Assembly: GCA_964628515.1 (NCBI GenBank)
Contig: CAZVNZ010000004.1
Coordinates: 1-64,000 of the forward strand
Direction of reading: 5' to 3'
Length of the DNA: 64,000 bases
Source of the DNA: CAZVNZ01 sp964628515
Lineage (GTDB): Bacteria > Bacillota > Clostridia > Christensenellales > Christensenellaceae
Both the position numbers and the translations under genes were made by a program. This document shows, one piece after another, positions 1 through 8,524 of this stretch. Each line of letters opens with the position of its first letter. The stretch's first letter is position 1. Under the pieces are notes generated by a model, which was not told where the DNA came from, searched no databases, and worked only from the letters and a program-made list of their open reading frames with translations.

Positions 1-139
1 CATATTGGATCCTATTTTCTTTTTATTTTGTCACCTATCTATTGTATTACAACAACCAATTCTAACCAAAATAATATATTTAATTGAAAATAAAGGTATA
101 ATTTGTTATTATTAATATAAATATATATTAGGAGGGATT

Positions 140-1426
140 ATGCAAGACAACGCAAGCTGGCTAAAACTGGATACCGCCGCAAAGCTGTACCCCTCAATAT
201 CTAACACGCACAACAACGCAACCTTTAGGCTTGCGGTAATTTTGTTTGAGGAAGTAAACAAAGAAAACCTGCAAGAGGCGCTTGTAAGAATTATGCCTCG
301 CTTTCCCTCCTTTTCCGTAACCTTAAAACGAGGTTTGTTTTGGTATTATTTTGAGCAAAACGATGCTCTGCCCATAGTAAAAGAGGACAACAGCTACCCC
401 TGCAAACGTTTAAAAGATTTTATTAACAACGGCTTTTTATTTAATGTTACCTACCACAAAAAAAGCGTTATTATGGAGTGCTTTCACGGTTTGGCGGACG
501 GCGTTGGGGCTATTGAGTTTTTCAAAACCATGCTGTACGAATACTTTAAACTGTGCGGAAACGATATGGACAGCGAAGGCTTGGTGCTAAACGCAGAGGG
601 CAAAGTAAGTGCAGAAGAGCTTGAAAACAGCTACCTTCAATATTATGATGCAAAGGGAGAGTCCAACAAACTAATGCAGGAAAAAGCCTACCATATTTTA
701 GGCACTCCCCTTGCGGAAAACGTTATTTTTGCCACCCATGCCCTCATAGACTTAAAAGAGTTTTTGGCTGTGGCAAAAAATAAAAACGTTACGGTAACCA
801 CCTATGTTTCCGCCCTTTTAATTAAGTGCATTTACGAAAATCAAAAGTATTATTACAACAAAAAAACACCTATAACCATATCCGTACCCATAGATTTACG
901 CAGTATGTTTCCCTCCCATACCCTACGTAATTTTATGTCTTACGTAAATGTAAGTGTTAAGGTAGAGCCTCTTACCACCTTTGACGATATTTTGCAAAAT
1001 GTTTCAAAGCAAATGACGGCAGGGTTGCAAAAGGAAGAGATTTCCGCACAAATCAACAAAAATGTTAAATTTGAAAAAAACCCCTTTATACGTATGACAT
1101 TTTTATTTGTAAAAAACATTGCGGTTTCCACGGCATATAAAAATTACGGGGAAGGCTCGTACACCACCGTGCTTTCCAATTTGCGTATTGCAAGATTTCC
1201 AAAAGCAATGACAGACCGCATAGATAAAGTGTTCTACACCTTAGGTGTTAGCGCACTTAATCCCCTAAACTGCGTGCTTGTTTCTTATAAAGATAAAATT
1301 AGCATTACCTTTGCCCGTGGCATTAAAGAAACGGAAATAATTCGAGACTTTTTTATGCACTTTTCCAAAGAGCATAACTTAAAGGTGGAATTAACCGGAA
1401 ATGAGTGGACTAATGAATTATTGTGA
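140..1426 (+). CDS. CoA-dependent acyltransferase-like (condensation-fold) protein
   Basis: A 428-residue protein starting at an ATG just after AGGAGGG (130-136). It carries the HxxxDG signature of the chloramphenicol acetyltransferase / NRPS condensation superfamily (HGLADG, residues 116-121), in which His is the general base for acyl transfer from a thioester. There is no signal peptide or membrane segment, so it should be cytosolic. The 3' end overlaps the next gene by 26 nt, which suggests translational coupling. The fold assignment is fairly secure. The acceptor (alcohol, amine or lipid) cannot be told from sequence. Proteins of this type are often annotated as alcohol acetyltransferases, which I treat as a name rather than a function. 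Confidence 0.75.
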   Translation: MQDNASWLKLDTAAKLYPSISNTHNNATFRLAVILFEEVNKENLQEALVRIMPRFPSFSVTLKRGLFWYYFEQNDALPIVKEDNSYPCKRLKDFINNGFLFNVTYHKKSVIMECFHGLADGVGAIEFFKTMLYEYFKLCGNDMDSEGLVLNAEGKVSAEELENSYLQYYDAKGESNKLMQEKAYHILGTPLAENVIFATHALIDLKEFLAVAKNKNVTVTTYVSALLIKCIYENQKYYYNKKTPITISVPIDLRSMFPSHTLRNFMSYVNVSVKVEPLTTFDDILQNVSKQMTAGLQKEEISAQINKNVKFEKNPFIRMTFLFVKNIAVSTAYKNYGEGSYTTVLSNLRIARFPKAMTDRIDKVFYTLGVSALNPLNCVLVSYKDKISITFARGIKETEIIRDFFMHFSKEHNLKVELTGNEWTNELL

Positions 1427-2081
1427 AAATTGCAACGTATTTGTGGACAAATGTTTAAGATACTGCCCTTTATGTACAAAGGAGCTGACACTTGAGCCAT
1501 CTGCGGAAACGATGTATCCACAAATCACCGAAAAAAAATATTTGAACAGAAAGGACGTGGTAACCGAGCTTTTAATGATTGTTACCTGCATTGTAATTGC
1601 CATTTGCGTGTTTATAAATATTGTAACTTACAACGGTGTTGCTTGGTTTTTGGCGGTGGCGGCGCCTATTATTTACGCTTGGGTGCTGGTTAAAAACACC
1701 ATAGTTTCGGATATGTATGTGGGGGCAAAGGTGCTTTTTCAAATACTTGCCCTAAGCGGACTTTTTATTGCTGTAGATTACGCCGGGGGCAGGCTTGGGT
1801 GGTCTTTTGAGTTTTTTGTACCCGTAATTATTATTATAGGCATCATTTATATGGATGTTTATGCTTACATCTACAAGTCTTATTGGCGGGAAAACTTAAT
1901 TTATGCCATAATACTGGTTTTTTTGGGGAGCATCCCAATAGTGCTTTATTTTACAGGTATTACCCATTTGCTTATTCCCACTTTTTTGGCAATGGTTGCA
2001 GTTGCACTTACCGTGCTTGGTATTTTGCGGTTTACCCTAAGATACATAAAAACAGAAGTTAAAAAACGGTTTCATATGTAA
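1401..2081 (+). CDS. DUF6320-like membrane protein with N-terminal zinc ribbon
   Basis: A 226-residue protein overlapping the acyltransferase stop. AAAGGTGG lies upstream; ATG 1401 or the in-frame ATG 1413 could be the start. The N-terminus has a CxxC...CxxC pair (C8, C11, C22, C25) typical of a zinc ribbon. About five or six hydrophobic membrane segments follow from roughly residue 55 to 215, and then a short basic tail. This matches my memory of DUF6320 proteins. The coupled acyltransferase suggests the two act together, perhaps on a membrane substrate, but that is inference. Confidence 0.65.
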   Translation: MSGLMNYCENCNVFVDKCLRYCPLCTKELTLEPSAETMYPQITEKKYLNRKDVVTELLMIVTCIVIAICVFINIVTYNGVAWFLAVAAPIIYAWVLVKNTIVSDMYVGAKVLFQILALSGLFIAVDYAGGRLGWSFEFFVPVIIIIGIIYMDVYAYIYKSYWRENLIYAIILVFLGSIPIVLYFTGITHLLIPTFLAMVAVALTVLGILRFTLRYIKTEVKKRFHM

Positions 2082-2139
2082 TATAGCAACTTAATATATA
2101 TTGTTCGCTTTGCGAACAGAGTTTATGTAGCTATATGTT

Positions 2140-2180
2140 CATTTTATACCACAAGTTACCGCGTAACTTCTGACAAAATG
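2140..2180 (-). repeat. 41-nt hairpin element, copy 1
   Basis: An imperfect 41-nt inverted repeat. Read on the minus strand it starts CATTTTGTCA and ends TGGTATAAAATG, with an inner palindrome GAAGTTAC-GCG-GTAACTT between. The same 41-nt layout and outer arms occur at 58076-58116 with a different but still self-complementary inner stem. Flanking ATATAGCTAC-type sequence is also shared. A separate small palindrome (TGTTCGC-TTT-GCGAACA, about 2102-2118) lies beside it. No T-run follows, so it is not an ordinary terminator. Confidence 0.6.
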
Positions 2181-2228
2181 CTACATCTCTTAAAATATAA
2201 TTTATAGCATAAAAGCTTAATTTTGAAA

Positions 2229-2256
2229 TTGACAATCATTTTTAAAGTGATATAAT
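2229..2256 (+). promoter_or_regulatory. Sigma-A-type promoter of the cooS operon
   Basis: TTGACA (2229-2234), a 16-nt spacer and TATAAT (2251-2256), about 65 nt upstream of the cooS start. Both hexamers match the consensus exactly. No obvious operator is seen. Confidence 0.8.
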
Positions 2257-2321
2257 ATAACGTGTAATATGCAAATATATTTAACCATTAAATTTTAAAT
2301 AGTATTAAGGAGAAGTTTTTT

Positions 2322-4205
2322 ATGAACAATAAACAATGTATTTCATCTATTTGCAACTGTGCGGATAAGCCTCTTGGGGAATTTATTGCCGGGTTTGACT
2401 ATAAGACCTCTCATCATCGTTTGGAAAGCCAGCTTACCAAATGCGGTTACGGCTTGCAGGGTGTATGCTGTCGCTTATGCTCTAACGGCCCTTGCAGAAT
2501 AACTCCGGACGCTCCAAACGGTGTGTGCGGTGCAAATGCGGACGTAATTGTGGCACGAAACTTTTTAAGAAGTGTGGCGGCAGGTAGTGGCTGTTATATT
2601 CATGTGGTGGAAAACACGGCTAAAAACTTAAAGGCAACCGCCCTTGCAAAAGGGGATTTGCCCGGTAAAAATGCTTTAAATCACCTATGCGAAGTAATGG
2701 ACATAACAGGTGCGGACGACTATGAGAAAGCCCAAAAAGTAGCGGATACCGTGCTTAGCGATATTCATAAGCCCGAATATGTACCCATGGAATTAGTGGA
2801 AAAATTTGCTTACAAACCACGTTTTGAAAAGTGGAAGGCATTAGGACTCCTACCCGGCGGTTCTAAAAGCGAGGTATTTAACGCAGTTGTTAAAACCTCC
2901 ACCAATTTAAGCTCCGACCCTGTGGATATGTATTTTCAATGCTTAAGACTGGGTATTTCCACAGGCATTTACGGGCTTGGGCTTACAAACCTGCTAAACG
3001 ATGTAATGCTGGGAGAACCGCAAATCCGTCCTGCAAGCGTAGGGCTTAGGGTGGTAGATGCAGATTACATCAACATTATGATAACGGGGCATCAACATTC
3101 TATGTTTGTTAATTTACAACAGGCTATGCGCACAGACAAGGCAAAGGAACTTGCCAAAAAGGTGGGTGCAAAGGGCTTTAGGTTGGTGGGCTGTACTTGC
3201 GTGGGGCAGGATTTACAGTTGCGTGGCGCACATTTTGAGGATATTTTCCCAGGGCACGCAGGCAACAACTACACAAGCGAGGCGGTGCTTTCCACAGGCG
3301 GCATAGATATGGTACTATCCGAGTTTAACTGTACCTTACCGGGAATTGAGCCCATTTGCGACAAACTTAAAATCCCTCAAATTTGTTTGGACAGCGTTGC
3401 TAAAAAGGCAAACGCAAAACTAATGCCCTTCGAGTACGGCAACGAGGATATTAACAGTACAATCTTAGAGGAGGCGGCAACCTCCTTTGAAACACGCAGA
3501 AAAGAAATTAAAGTGGACTTCCCTAAAGATCACGGTAACGATACCACTTTAACAGGCGTTTCCGAAGGCTCTCTAAAGGCATTTTTAGGTGGAAGCTGGC
3601 AACCTCTTATAGATTTAATTGCAAACGGCACAATACCCGGAATTGCAGGCATTGTGGGTTGCTCCAACCTTACCGCTTTAGGCCACGACGTACACACGGT
3701 AGAGCTTACAAAAGAGCTTATAGCAAAGGATATATTGGTGCTTTCCGCCGGATGCTCCTCGGGCGGTCTTGAAAATGTGGGGCTGATGTCTCCCGAGGCG
3801 GCTAAACTTGCAGGGCCAAAACTCCGTGCGGTTTGCGAAAAATTAGGTATTCCCCCTGTGCTAAACTTTGGGCCGTGTCTTGCAATAGGCAGGCTGGAAA
3901 TGGTAGCGGCAGAACTTGCGGAAGCTCTTAATATTGATATTCCACAACTACCCTTAGTGCTAAGCGCTCCCCAATGGTTAGAAGAGCAGGCTTTAGCAGA
4001 CGGTGCGTGGGCACTTGCTTTAGGACTTCCCTTACATCTGGGATTGCCCCCCTTTGTTACGGGTAGCAGTCTTGCATTAGATGTGTTTTGCAAAACCATG
4101 TTAGAGCTTACAGGCGGACAGCTTATTGTGGAGACAAACCCCAAGACAGCCGGAGATATTTTTGCGGATATTATAGCGCAAAAACGTTCTGCATTAGGAC
4201 TTTGA
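2322..4205 (+). CDS. cooS: Anaerobic carbon-monoxide dehydrogenase catalytic subunit
   Basis: A 627-residue, full-length Ni-Fe CO dehydrogenase, which interconverts CO + H2O with CO2 + 2 e- + 2 H+. The N-terminal cysteines C41, C49, C50, C53, C58 and C70 match the spacing for the D- and B-cluster ligands. Candidate C-cluster motifs follow in order: GHQHSMF, GCTCVGQDLQLRG, EFNC, VGCSN, AGCSSGGL and FGPC. An AAGGAG site precedes the ATG. It is followed within 11 nt by cooF and then an FAD/NAD oxidoreductase, a set expected to pass CO electrons through ferredoxin to NAD(P)+. No acetyl-CoA synthase, CooC maturation gene or CO-sensing regulator lies in this window. Confidence 0.95.
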   Translation: MNNKQCISSICNCADKPLGEFIAGFDYKTSHHRLESQLTKCGYGLQGVCCRLCSNGPCRITPDAPNGVCGANADVIVARNFLRSVAAGSGCYIHVVENTAKNLKATALAKGDLPGKNALNHLCEVMDITGADDYEKAQKVADTVLSDIHKPEYVPMELVEKFAYKPRFEKWKALGLLPGGSKSEVFNAVVKTSTNLSSDPVDMYFQCLRLGISTGIYGLGLTNLLNDVMLGEPQIRPASVGLRVVDADYINIMITGHQHSMFVNLQQAMRTDKAKELAKKVGAKGFRLVGCTCVGQDLQLRGAHFEDIFPGHAGNNYTSEAVLSTGGIDMVLSEFNCTLPGIEPICDKLKIPQICLDSVAKKANAKLMPFEYGNEDINSTILEEAATSFETRRKEIKVDFPKDHGNDTTLTGVSEGSLKAFLGGSWQPLIDLIANGTIPGIAGIVGCSNLTALGHDVHTVELTKELIAKDILVLSAGCSSGGLENVGLMSPEAAKLAGPKLRAVCEKLGIPPVLNFGPCLAIGRLEMVAAELAEALNIDIPQLPLVLSAPQWLEEQALADGAWALALGLPLHLGLPPFVTGSSLALDVFCKTMLELTGGQLIVETNPKTAGDIFADIIAQKRSALGL

Positions 4206-4215
4206 GGTGTTTGTT

Positions 4216-4677
4216 ATGGCTAAAAAACGTGTTAAAATAGACCGCAGTAAATGTATGGCATGCAAAAGTTGCGAGATTGCCTGTATGGTTGCTCACGATG
4301 AAGATAAAAACGTTTATTCCATAGATTTGGAGGGTAGCGGTGCGGAGCCTCGTCTGTGTATTTCAAGGCCGGGCGGATTTTTATCCGAAACGCCAAACAC
4401 CCCCATAATATGCAGACATTGCGACGACCCAGCTTGCGTAAACGCTTGTATGAGCGGTGCGCTTCAAAAAAATGCGGAAAACGGGTTGGTGCTATACAAC
4501 GAAAACGCTTGCGCTCATTGCTATATGTGCATTATGAGTTGCCCTTTTGGAAATTTACGTGCGGACAGAAAAACAAAAACCAAGATTTTAAAGTGCGATT
4601 TTTGTGTTAATCAACCTTCGCCGGCGTGCGCAAAGGCATGCCCCAGCGGTTGTCTCAGTATAATTGAAAGGGGATAA
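4216..4677 (+). CDS. cooF: CooF-type polyferredoxin, electron carrier of CO dehydrogenase
   Basis: 153 residues when started at ATG 4216, which has GAGG (4204-4207) eight nt upstream. A GTG at 4207 is in frame but lies inside that ribosome site, so it is unlikely. Four cysteine groups give up to four [4Fe-4S] clusters: CMACKSCEIAC, CRHCDDPACVNAC, CAHCYMCIMSC and CDFCVNQPSPACAKAC. It is cytosolic and expected to dock on CooS and relay electrons to the downstream flavoprotein. The position between cooS and the oxidoreductase supports the CooF assignment over a generic ferredoxin. Confidence 0.88.
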   Translation: MAKKRVKIDRSKCMACKSCEIACMVAHDEDKNVYSIDLEGSGAEPRLCISRPGGFLSETPNTPIICRHCDDPACVNACMSGALQKNAENGLVLYNENACAHCYMCIMSCPFGNLRADRKTKTKILKCDFCVNQPSPACAKACPSGCLSIIERG

Positions 4678-4681
4678 ATTT

Positions 4682-5908
4682 ATGAAGTATGTAATAATAG
4701 GTAGCGGTCCTGCCGCAATCAGCGCCGCTAAAACCATACGAGGCGAGGATAGCGAGGGTAGTATTGTTATGATTTCCAAAGATTTGGATATTCACTCCCG
4801 TTGTATGCTTCATTTAAAGCTAAGCGAGGAGCGCAGTACGGATATGCTTAGGTTTATATCTTTAGATTTCGAGAAGGAATATAATATCGAAAGTATGTCG
4901 GGATGCGAGGTTACCGCCGTGGATTTTTCCAAAAAGTGCATAACCGCCGGTGGCAAGGAAGTAAGCTACGACAAACTTTTAATTGCCACAGGCTCGGCTT
5001 ATGTTATTCCTCCCATTAAGAATTTACGGGAGGCACGTAATGTGTTTGGTTTTAGAAATTTATCCGATGTGGAGTTACTACTTGACAGCATTGCAAACGG
5101 TACAAAGAAAATAGCGGTAGTAGGCGGAGGGCTTGTAGGGCTTGACGTTACCGTAGGGTTGTTGCGCAAGGAAATCGATGTAACCGTTATAGAAATGAGC
5201 AACCGTATAATGCCCTTGCAAGCGGACGAAATTGCGGCGGCACGGTACCAAAAAGAATTTGAGGCGCACGGTGCTAAGTTTAAATTAAATGTTAAGGTAA
5301 CGGAAGCACTTATGGACGAAAACGGCTGTATTTGCGGTTTAAAGTTGGACGATGGCAGTATTGTTGATTGTGATGCTTGCGTAGTAGCCGCCGGTGTGTG
5401 TGCGGAAATTAAGTTTCTCGAAGGCAGTGGTTTAGAGCTTGTGTGCGGAGTTGCGGTGGATAACCATATGCAAACAAGCATACCCGACGTATATGCGGCA
5501 GGAGATGTTACGGCACTGTCTGCGGTATGGCCAAACGCAGTAAATATGGGCAGAGTAGCCGCAAACAATATGGTAGGCAAGGCGTTTACCTATGTGGATA
5601 AATACACATTTAAAAACACGGCAAACTTTTACGGCATAGACACCCTGTCTTTAGGCTTAACGGACGTTAAAGAGGGAGACGAGGTAATTACTTACACAGA
5701 CAAAATCAACAATATTTACAAACGTGCGGTAATTAGAGATGGGGTTATAACAGGGCTTATAATTCAAGGGGATATTTCCTACACCGGCTTTTGGTTGCAA
5801 ATTGTTAAGGATAAGTTGGAGCTTAAGGGCAAGGCAAATATCTACGATACCTCCTTTGCGGATTATTATTCCATTGACAATTTAGGCGCTTTTTGGTGGG
5901 CTAGGTAG
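4682..5908 (+). CDS. FAD/NAD(P)-dependent oxidoreductase linked to CODH (FNOR-like)
   Basis: 408 residues from ATG 4682, which follows AAAGGGGAT; an upstream in-frame start at 4664 lies inside cooF and is not preferred. It has two dinucleotide-binding motifs, GSGPAA (residues 7-12, FAD) and GGGLVG (about 148-153, NAD(P)H), and a C-terminal AAGD motif that contacts FAD. This is the NADH oxidase / rubredoxin-reductase class of pyridine nucleotide oxidoreductases. The cooS-cooF-oxidoreductase order is known from other anaerobes, where this protein is thought to reduce NAD(P)+ with CO-derived electrons. A terminator follows 40 nt downstream, which closes a three-gene operon. Confidence 0.85.
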   Translation: MKYVIIGSGPAAISAAKTIRGEDSEGSIVMISKDLDIHSRCMLHLKLSEERSTDMLRFISLDFEKEYNIESMSGCEVTAVDFSKKCITAGGKEVSYDKLLIATGSAYVIPPIKNLREARNVFGFRNLSDVELLLDSIANGTKKIAVVGGGLVGLDVTVGLLRKEIDVTVIEMSNRIMPLQADEIAAARYQKEFEAHGAKFKLNVKVTEALMDENGCICGLKLDDGSIVDCDACVVAAGVCAEIKFLEGSGLELVCGVAVDNHMQTSIPDVYAAGDVTALSAVWPNAVNMGRVAANNMVGKAFTYVDKYTFKNTANFYGIDTLSLGLTDVKEGDEVITYTDKINNIYKRAVIRDGVITGLIIQGDISYTGFWLQIVKDKLELKGKANIYDTSFADYYSIDNLGAFWWAR

Positions 5909-5944
5909 AGGGGTTTGAGCTTTTTTAGAGGTTGAGATATTGTA

Positions 5945-5979
5945 AAAAAATCGGAGCATAACCACAACTCCGATTTTTT
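5945..5979 (+). terminator. Intrinsic terminator of the cooS operon
   Basis: Perfect 12-bp stem AAAAAATCGGAG / CTCCGATTTTTT with an 11-nt loop. The T-run on both strands makes it potentially bidirectional. Confidence 0.9.
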
Positions 5980-6130
5980 GCTTTCCTCCCCTATTTCCCA
6001 CTCCACCCCCATAATGTAAATAATATATGAATTTTTAGCCACAATCTCCAAAAATGCTTTAAAATAAGTAAATATGTGATTAAGCATATCCATTTACAAA
6101 TCTATATATAAATCTATGGAGGAAATTAAT

Positions 6131-7198
6131 TTGAAAGGTAAAAAAATAGTTATTATACTTGTTGTAGTATTGGCTGCGCTGGGTATTTTTGCAGGAGTAG
6201 TCGTAGCAAACGCTAAAAACAGAGTGGAAGGCATTTTAGATAACCCCTTAGAGGTTTTTGATTCGGCGGAAGAAGAGGCATCGGCACAGCCGGTAGCAAG
6301 CGACCACGTGGACTTCGACGATAACGCAGACGTAACCACAATTTCTTTTGATGGCAAAAACTACGCTAAAAACGAAAACGTAATAAACGTACTGCTGCTT
6401 GGCATAGACTCGGATGCAGAAAGAGAAAAACAGCAAATGGGTTGGAGAAGCGATATGATAATGTTAGCCTCCGTTAATCCGGACACCAACAAAATATCCT
6501 TTGTGTCCATACCAAGAGACACTCGCTCTAACGTGTATCATGTTGATGCAGAGGGAAAAAGGTACGACCCAATAACCACCAAGCTAAATGCGGCATACGC
6601 TTTTGGCGGTGGGCCTAAAAAATTCTCTGCGGAAAACGCAATGTCTGCAACATCCGCATTTTTAGAGACGGACGGCAAGCTTAATATACCCATCAATTAT
6701 TATATGTCCATAGATTTAGGCGGACTTTCCAAATTAGGAGATGCACTTAATGGCGTAACCGTAACCTTAGACCAAAGTGTTCCCGAAATCGGCAAAAAGG
6801 GCGAAACGGTTACACTTAAAGGTAACGATGTAAGATTGTTTTTACAAAACAGATACGACATGAGCGACGGCGAAATGACAAGACAAAAGCACGAGCAAAT
6901 GTTTATAAAAGCAATGGCACTAAAAATTAAAGAGATGGGCGCAAAAGAATCCGCACCCGCTTTATTTGAAACCTTTACAAAGTTTATGCGCACCAACTTA
7001 AACTTAGACCAAATTATAGCCTTTGCAAGCATTTTGGATAATGCAAGCATGGAAGACTTAGACTTCAGAATTTTCGAAGACGGACATTTTGAATCCCTGT
7101 TAGACGAAAACAGCGGCAAAAACGGCAGTTTCTACATCCCCAGCCAAGACGAAGTACTGAGAGATATGGTAGAAATTACTTATAACGAGGTTGGCTAA
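6131..7198 (+). CDS. LytR-CpsA-Psr (LCP) family cell-wall glycopolymer ligase
   Basis: 355 residues from TTG 6131. The in-frame ATG at 6116 sits inside the ribosome site itself (GGAGG, 6118-6122), so TTG with an 8-nt spacer is the better start. The protein has one N-terminal membrane helix (about residues 4-24) and an acidic linker. An extracytoplasmic LCP domain follows, with the motifs LLLGIDS, WRSDMIML, SIPRDTR and FLQNRYDMSDGEMTRQKHEQ. LCP enzymes transfer undecaprenyl-linked polymers onto peptidoglycan. It is monocistronic, between two terminators. Confidence 0.88.
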   Translation: MKGKKIVIILVVVLAALGIFAGVVVANAKNRVEGILDNPLEVFDSAEEEASAQPVASDHVDFDDNADVTTISFDGKNYAKNENVINVLLLGIDSDAEREKQQMGWRSDMIMLASVNPDTNKISFVSIPRDTRSNVYHVDAEGKRYDPITTKLNAAYAFGGGPKKFSAENAMSATSAFLETDGKLNIPINYYMSIDLGGLSKLGDALNGVTVTLDQSVPEIGKKGETVTLKGNDVRLFLQNRYDMSDGEMTRQKHEQMFIKAMALKIKEMGAKESAPALFETFTKFMRTNLNLDQIIAFASILDNASMEDLDFRIFEDGHFESLLDENSGKNGSFYIPSQDEVLRDMVEITYNEVG

Positions 7199-7279
7199 GT
7201 TTTCAAACTAAAAGGCAACCTTGATAAATGGATGCTTGTTATGTGCAAGAACTGTTTGAGAGTTGGATAAGCAAAAATA

Positions 7280-7312
7280 AACAAGCCATGGTTACGCTGT
7301 GGCTTGTTTTTT
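7280..7312 (+). terminator. Intrinsic terminator after the LCP gene
   Basis: Stem AACAAGCCA / TGGCTTGTT with an 11-nt loop and a T-run (TTTTTT). Confidence 0.88.
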
Positions 7313-7364
7313 GTGTATAAAGACCGTTTAACAAACATCACCATAAAAAAGTAAATAACTCGCC

Positions 7365-7622
7365 CTATCCCTTAAGTCTATCGCTAAAACTCTTTAAATC
7401 CGCCTTAACCTCCCGGGAAAGCCGATTATACGGTATATTATCTATTGCGCCTTGTAAGGAGTATAAATGCACCAAGCATACGTTGGAATATTTTGCTTTT
7501 AGGCGGTAGTAAGCGTCCTTACTGCCTATTTTAATTAATTCCTCCGCCGTGGAAATTTCTACGGATTTTAGCTTTCTGTCCATTTCTTTTCCTATGTTTT
7601 CCAAAGAAGTCAGTTCTGCCAT
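7365..7622 (-). CDS. TfoX C-terminal domain protein
   Basis: 85 residues from the ATG at 7622, which follows TGAGGAGAAC; an upstream in-frame ATG (7643) lies before the ribosome site and is rejected. The sequence fits the TfoX_C domain: LENIGKEMDRKLKSVEI, then TAEEL..IGSKDAYYRLKA and HLYSLQGAI. This is a helix-hairpin-helix-like module that also stands alone in many Firmicutes. In proteobacteria TfoX/Sxy controls competence, but stand-alone C-domains have no assigned function. It appears monocistronic. Confidence 0.8.
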   Translation of the reverse strand: MAELTSLENIGKEMDRKLKSVEISTAEELIKIGSKDAYYRLKAKYSNVCLVHLYSLQGAIDNIPYNRLSREVKADLKSFSDRLKG

Positions 7623-7850
7623 TTGTGTTCTCCTCAAAATCATTTTTGTTGTTAATTACAGTATAACAGTAAAATTACATGGGGCAAAGCTTTTTTAATG
7701 GTGATGATTGGGTTAGTGGGTCAATAAATGTTGGTGGAAATAGCAAATCAAAGGGGTTGTAAAACCACCCCTTGACAACCAAAATCAACAATGCTATATT
7801 AAAATCAGCATTTTGGTTTAAGAAAAAGCACTCACATATTGTATATGACT

Positions 7851-7886
7851 AAAGGCATACTTTAACAAACCTAAAGTATGCCTTTT
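7851..7886. terminator. Hairpin terminator, inverted twin of the one at 43551
   Basis: 14-bp stem AAAGGCATACTTTA / TAAAGTATGCCTTT with loop ACAAACC and a short T-run on the plus side. It lies just past the 3' end of the minus-strand Cys-rich gene. Nearly the same stem, with the reverse-complement loop GGTTTGT, occurs at 43551-43587. Confidence 0.65.
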
Positions 7887-7940
7887 ATTCATAGCCTAAT
7901 TTTTCATAATGATGATTGAAGGGCTTATGCCAAGCAAATA

Positions 7941-8348
7941 CTATCCATTAATTTTAGTGTTCCATAAAGCGTTTTGCATATTTCTCATACCGCAACCGTT
8001 TTGGCTTTCGGCGGTTTTAGCGGTTGTGCCTGCTACCTTTACACAACTGTTTGCGTTTGCACACGAGCCGTTGCCGGTATATGCACCATCGTTTACACAA
8101 GCACCTTTGTTGGCACAAGCATCACCATTGGCACAAGCGCCTTTATCTGCACATATTCCGTTATTGGTGCAGTTGCCGCCATTTATGCAATCCTTAACAT
8201 TGCACACTTCGCTTGTAGCACACTTATTATCGCAAACGGTATTTATACTGTTTTTACTGTTAGCTTCCAAAGCAAACGCAGTTACGGATGTTGCTATAAA
8301 TAATACAACAATTACCGCAATAATTACTGCCCCTTTTATTCCTTTCAT
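7941..8348 (-). CDS. Secreted cysteine-hexapeptide repeat protein
   Basis: 135 residues with a clear ribosome site (GAGGT, 8 nt before ATG 8348). An N-terminal hydrophobic segment (about residues 5-26, ending near TAFA) looks like a signal peptide or anchor. The mature part is Asn/Gly/Ala-rich. Cysteines recur every sixth residue through about 50 residues: C-INGGN-C-TNNGI-C-ADKGA-C-ANGDA-C-ANKGA-C, then VNDGAY, TGNGSC and ANANSC. One period has Tyr instead of Cys. I do not recognise the family. The repeats could bind metal, form a disulfide ladder or be cross-linked. The gene is isolated, with no maturation enzyme next to it. Confidence 0.7.
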   Translation of the reverse strand: MKGIKGAVIIAVIVVLFIATSVTAFALEANSKNSINTVCDNKCATSEVCNVKDCINGGNCTNNGICADKGACANGDACANKGACVNDGAYTGNGSCANANSCVKVAGTTAKTAESQNGCGMRNMQNALWNTKING

Positions 8349-8524
8349 ATTTTTACCTCATACAAATATTTCAACAAAATGTTGATATATTAATTATACA
8401 AACTAAAATATATTATTGTCAACGTAGTTAGAGGATTTTTGAGTAAACAATTTATTAACACGCTAAAAAATTTGGATTTTATATTTGAAACTTTGTAGCG
8501 GTATATCACAAATGAAAAAAGTAG

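Noticed and set aside
3530..4144. Long minus-strand frame inside cooS
   Set aside because: cooS is an unmistakable full-length gene here; the opposite frame is Ser/Pro-rich with no motif.
4207..4215. GTG start of cooF three codons upstream
   Set aside because: It lies within the GAGGTG ribosome site of the ATG at 4216.
7909..8385. A 158-codon plus-strand frame opposite the Cys-repeat gene
   Set aside because: It mirrors the repeat on the other strand and lacks a ribosome site, whereas the minus-strand ORF has GAGGT at the right distance and a signal peptide.
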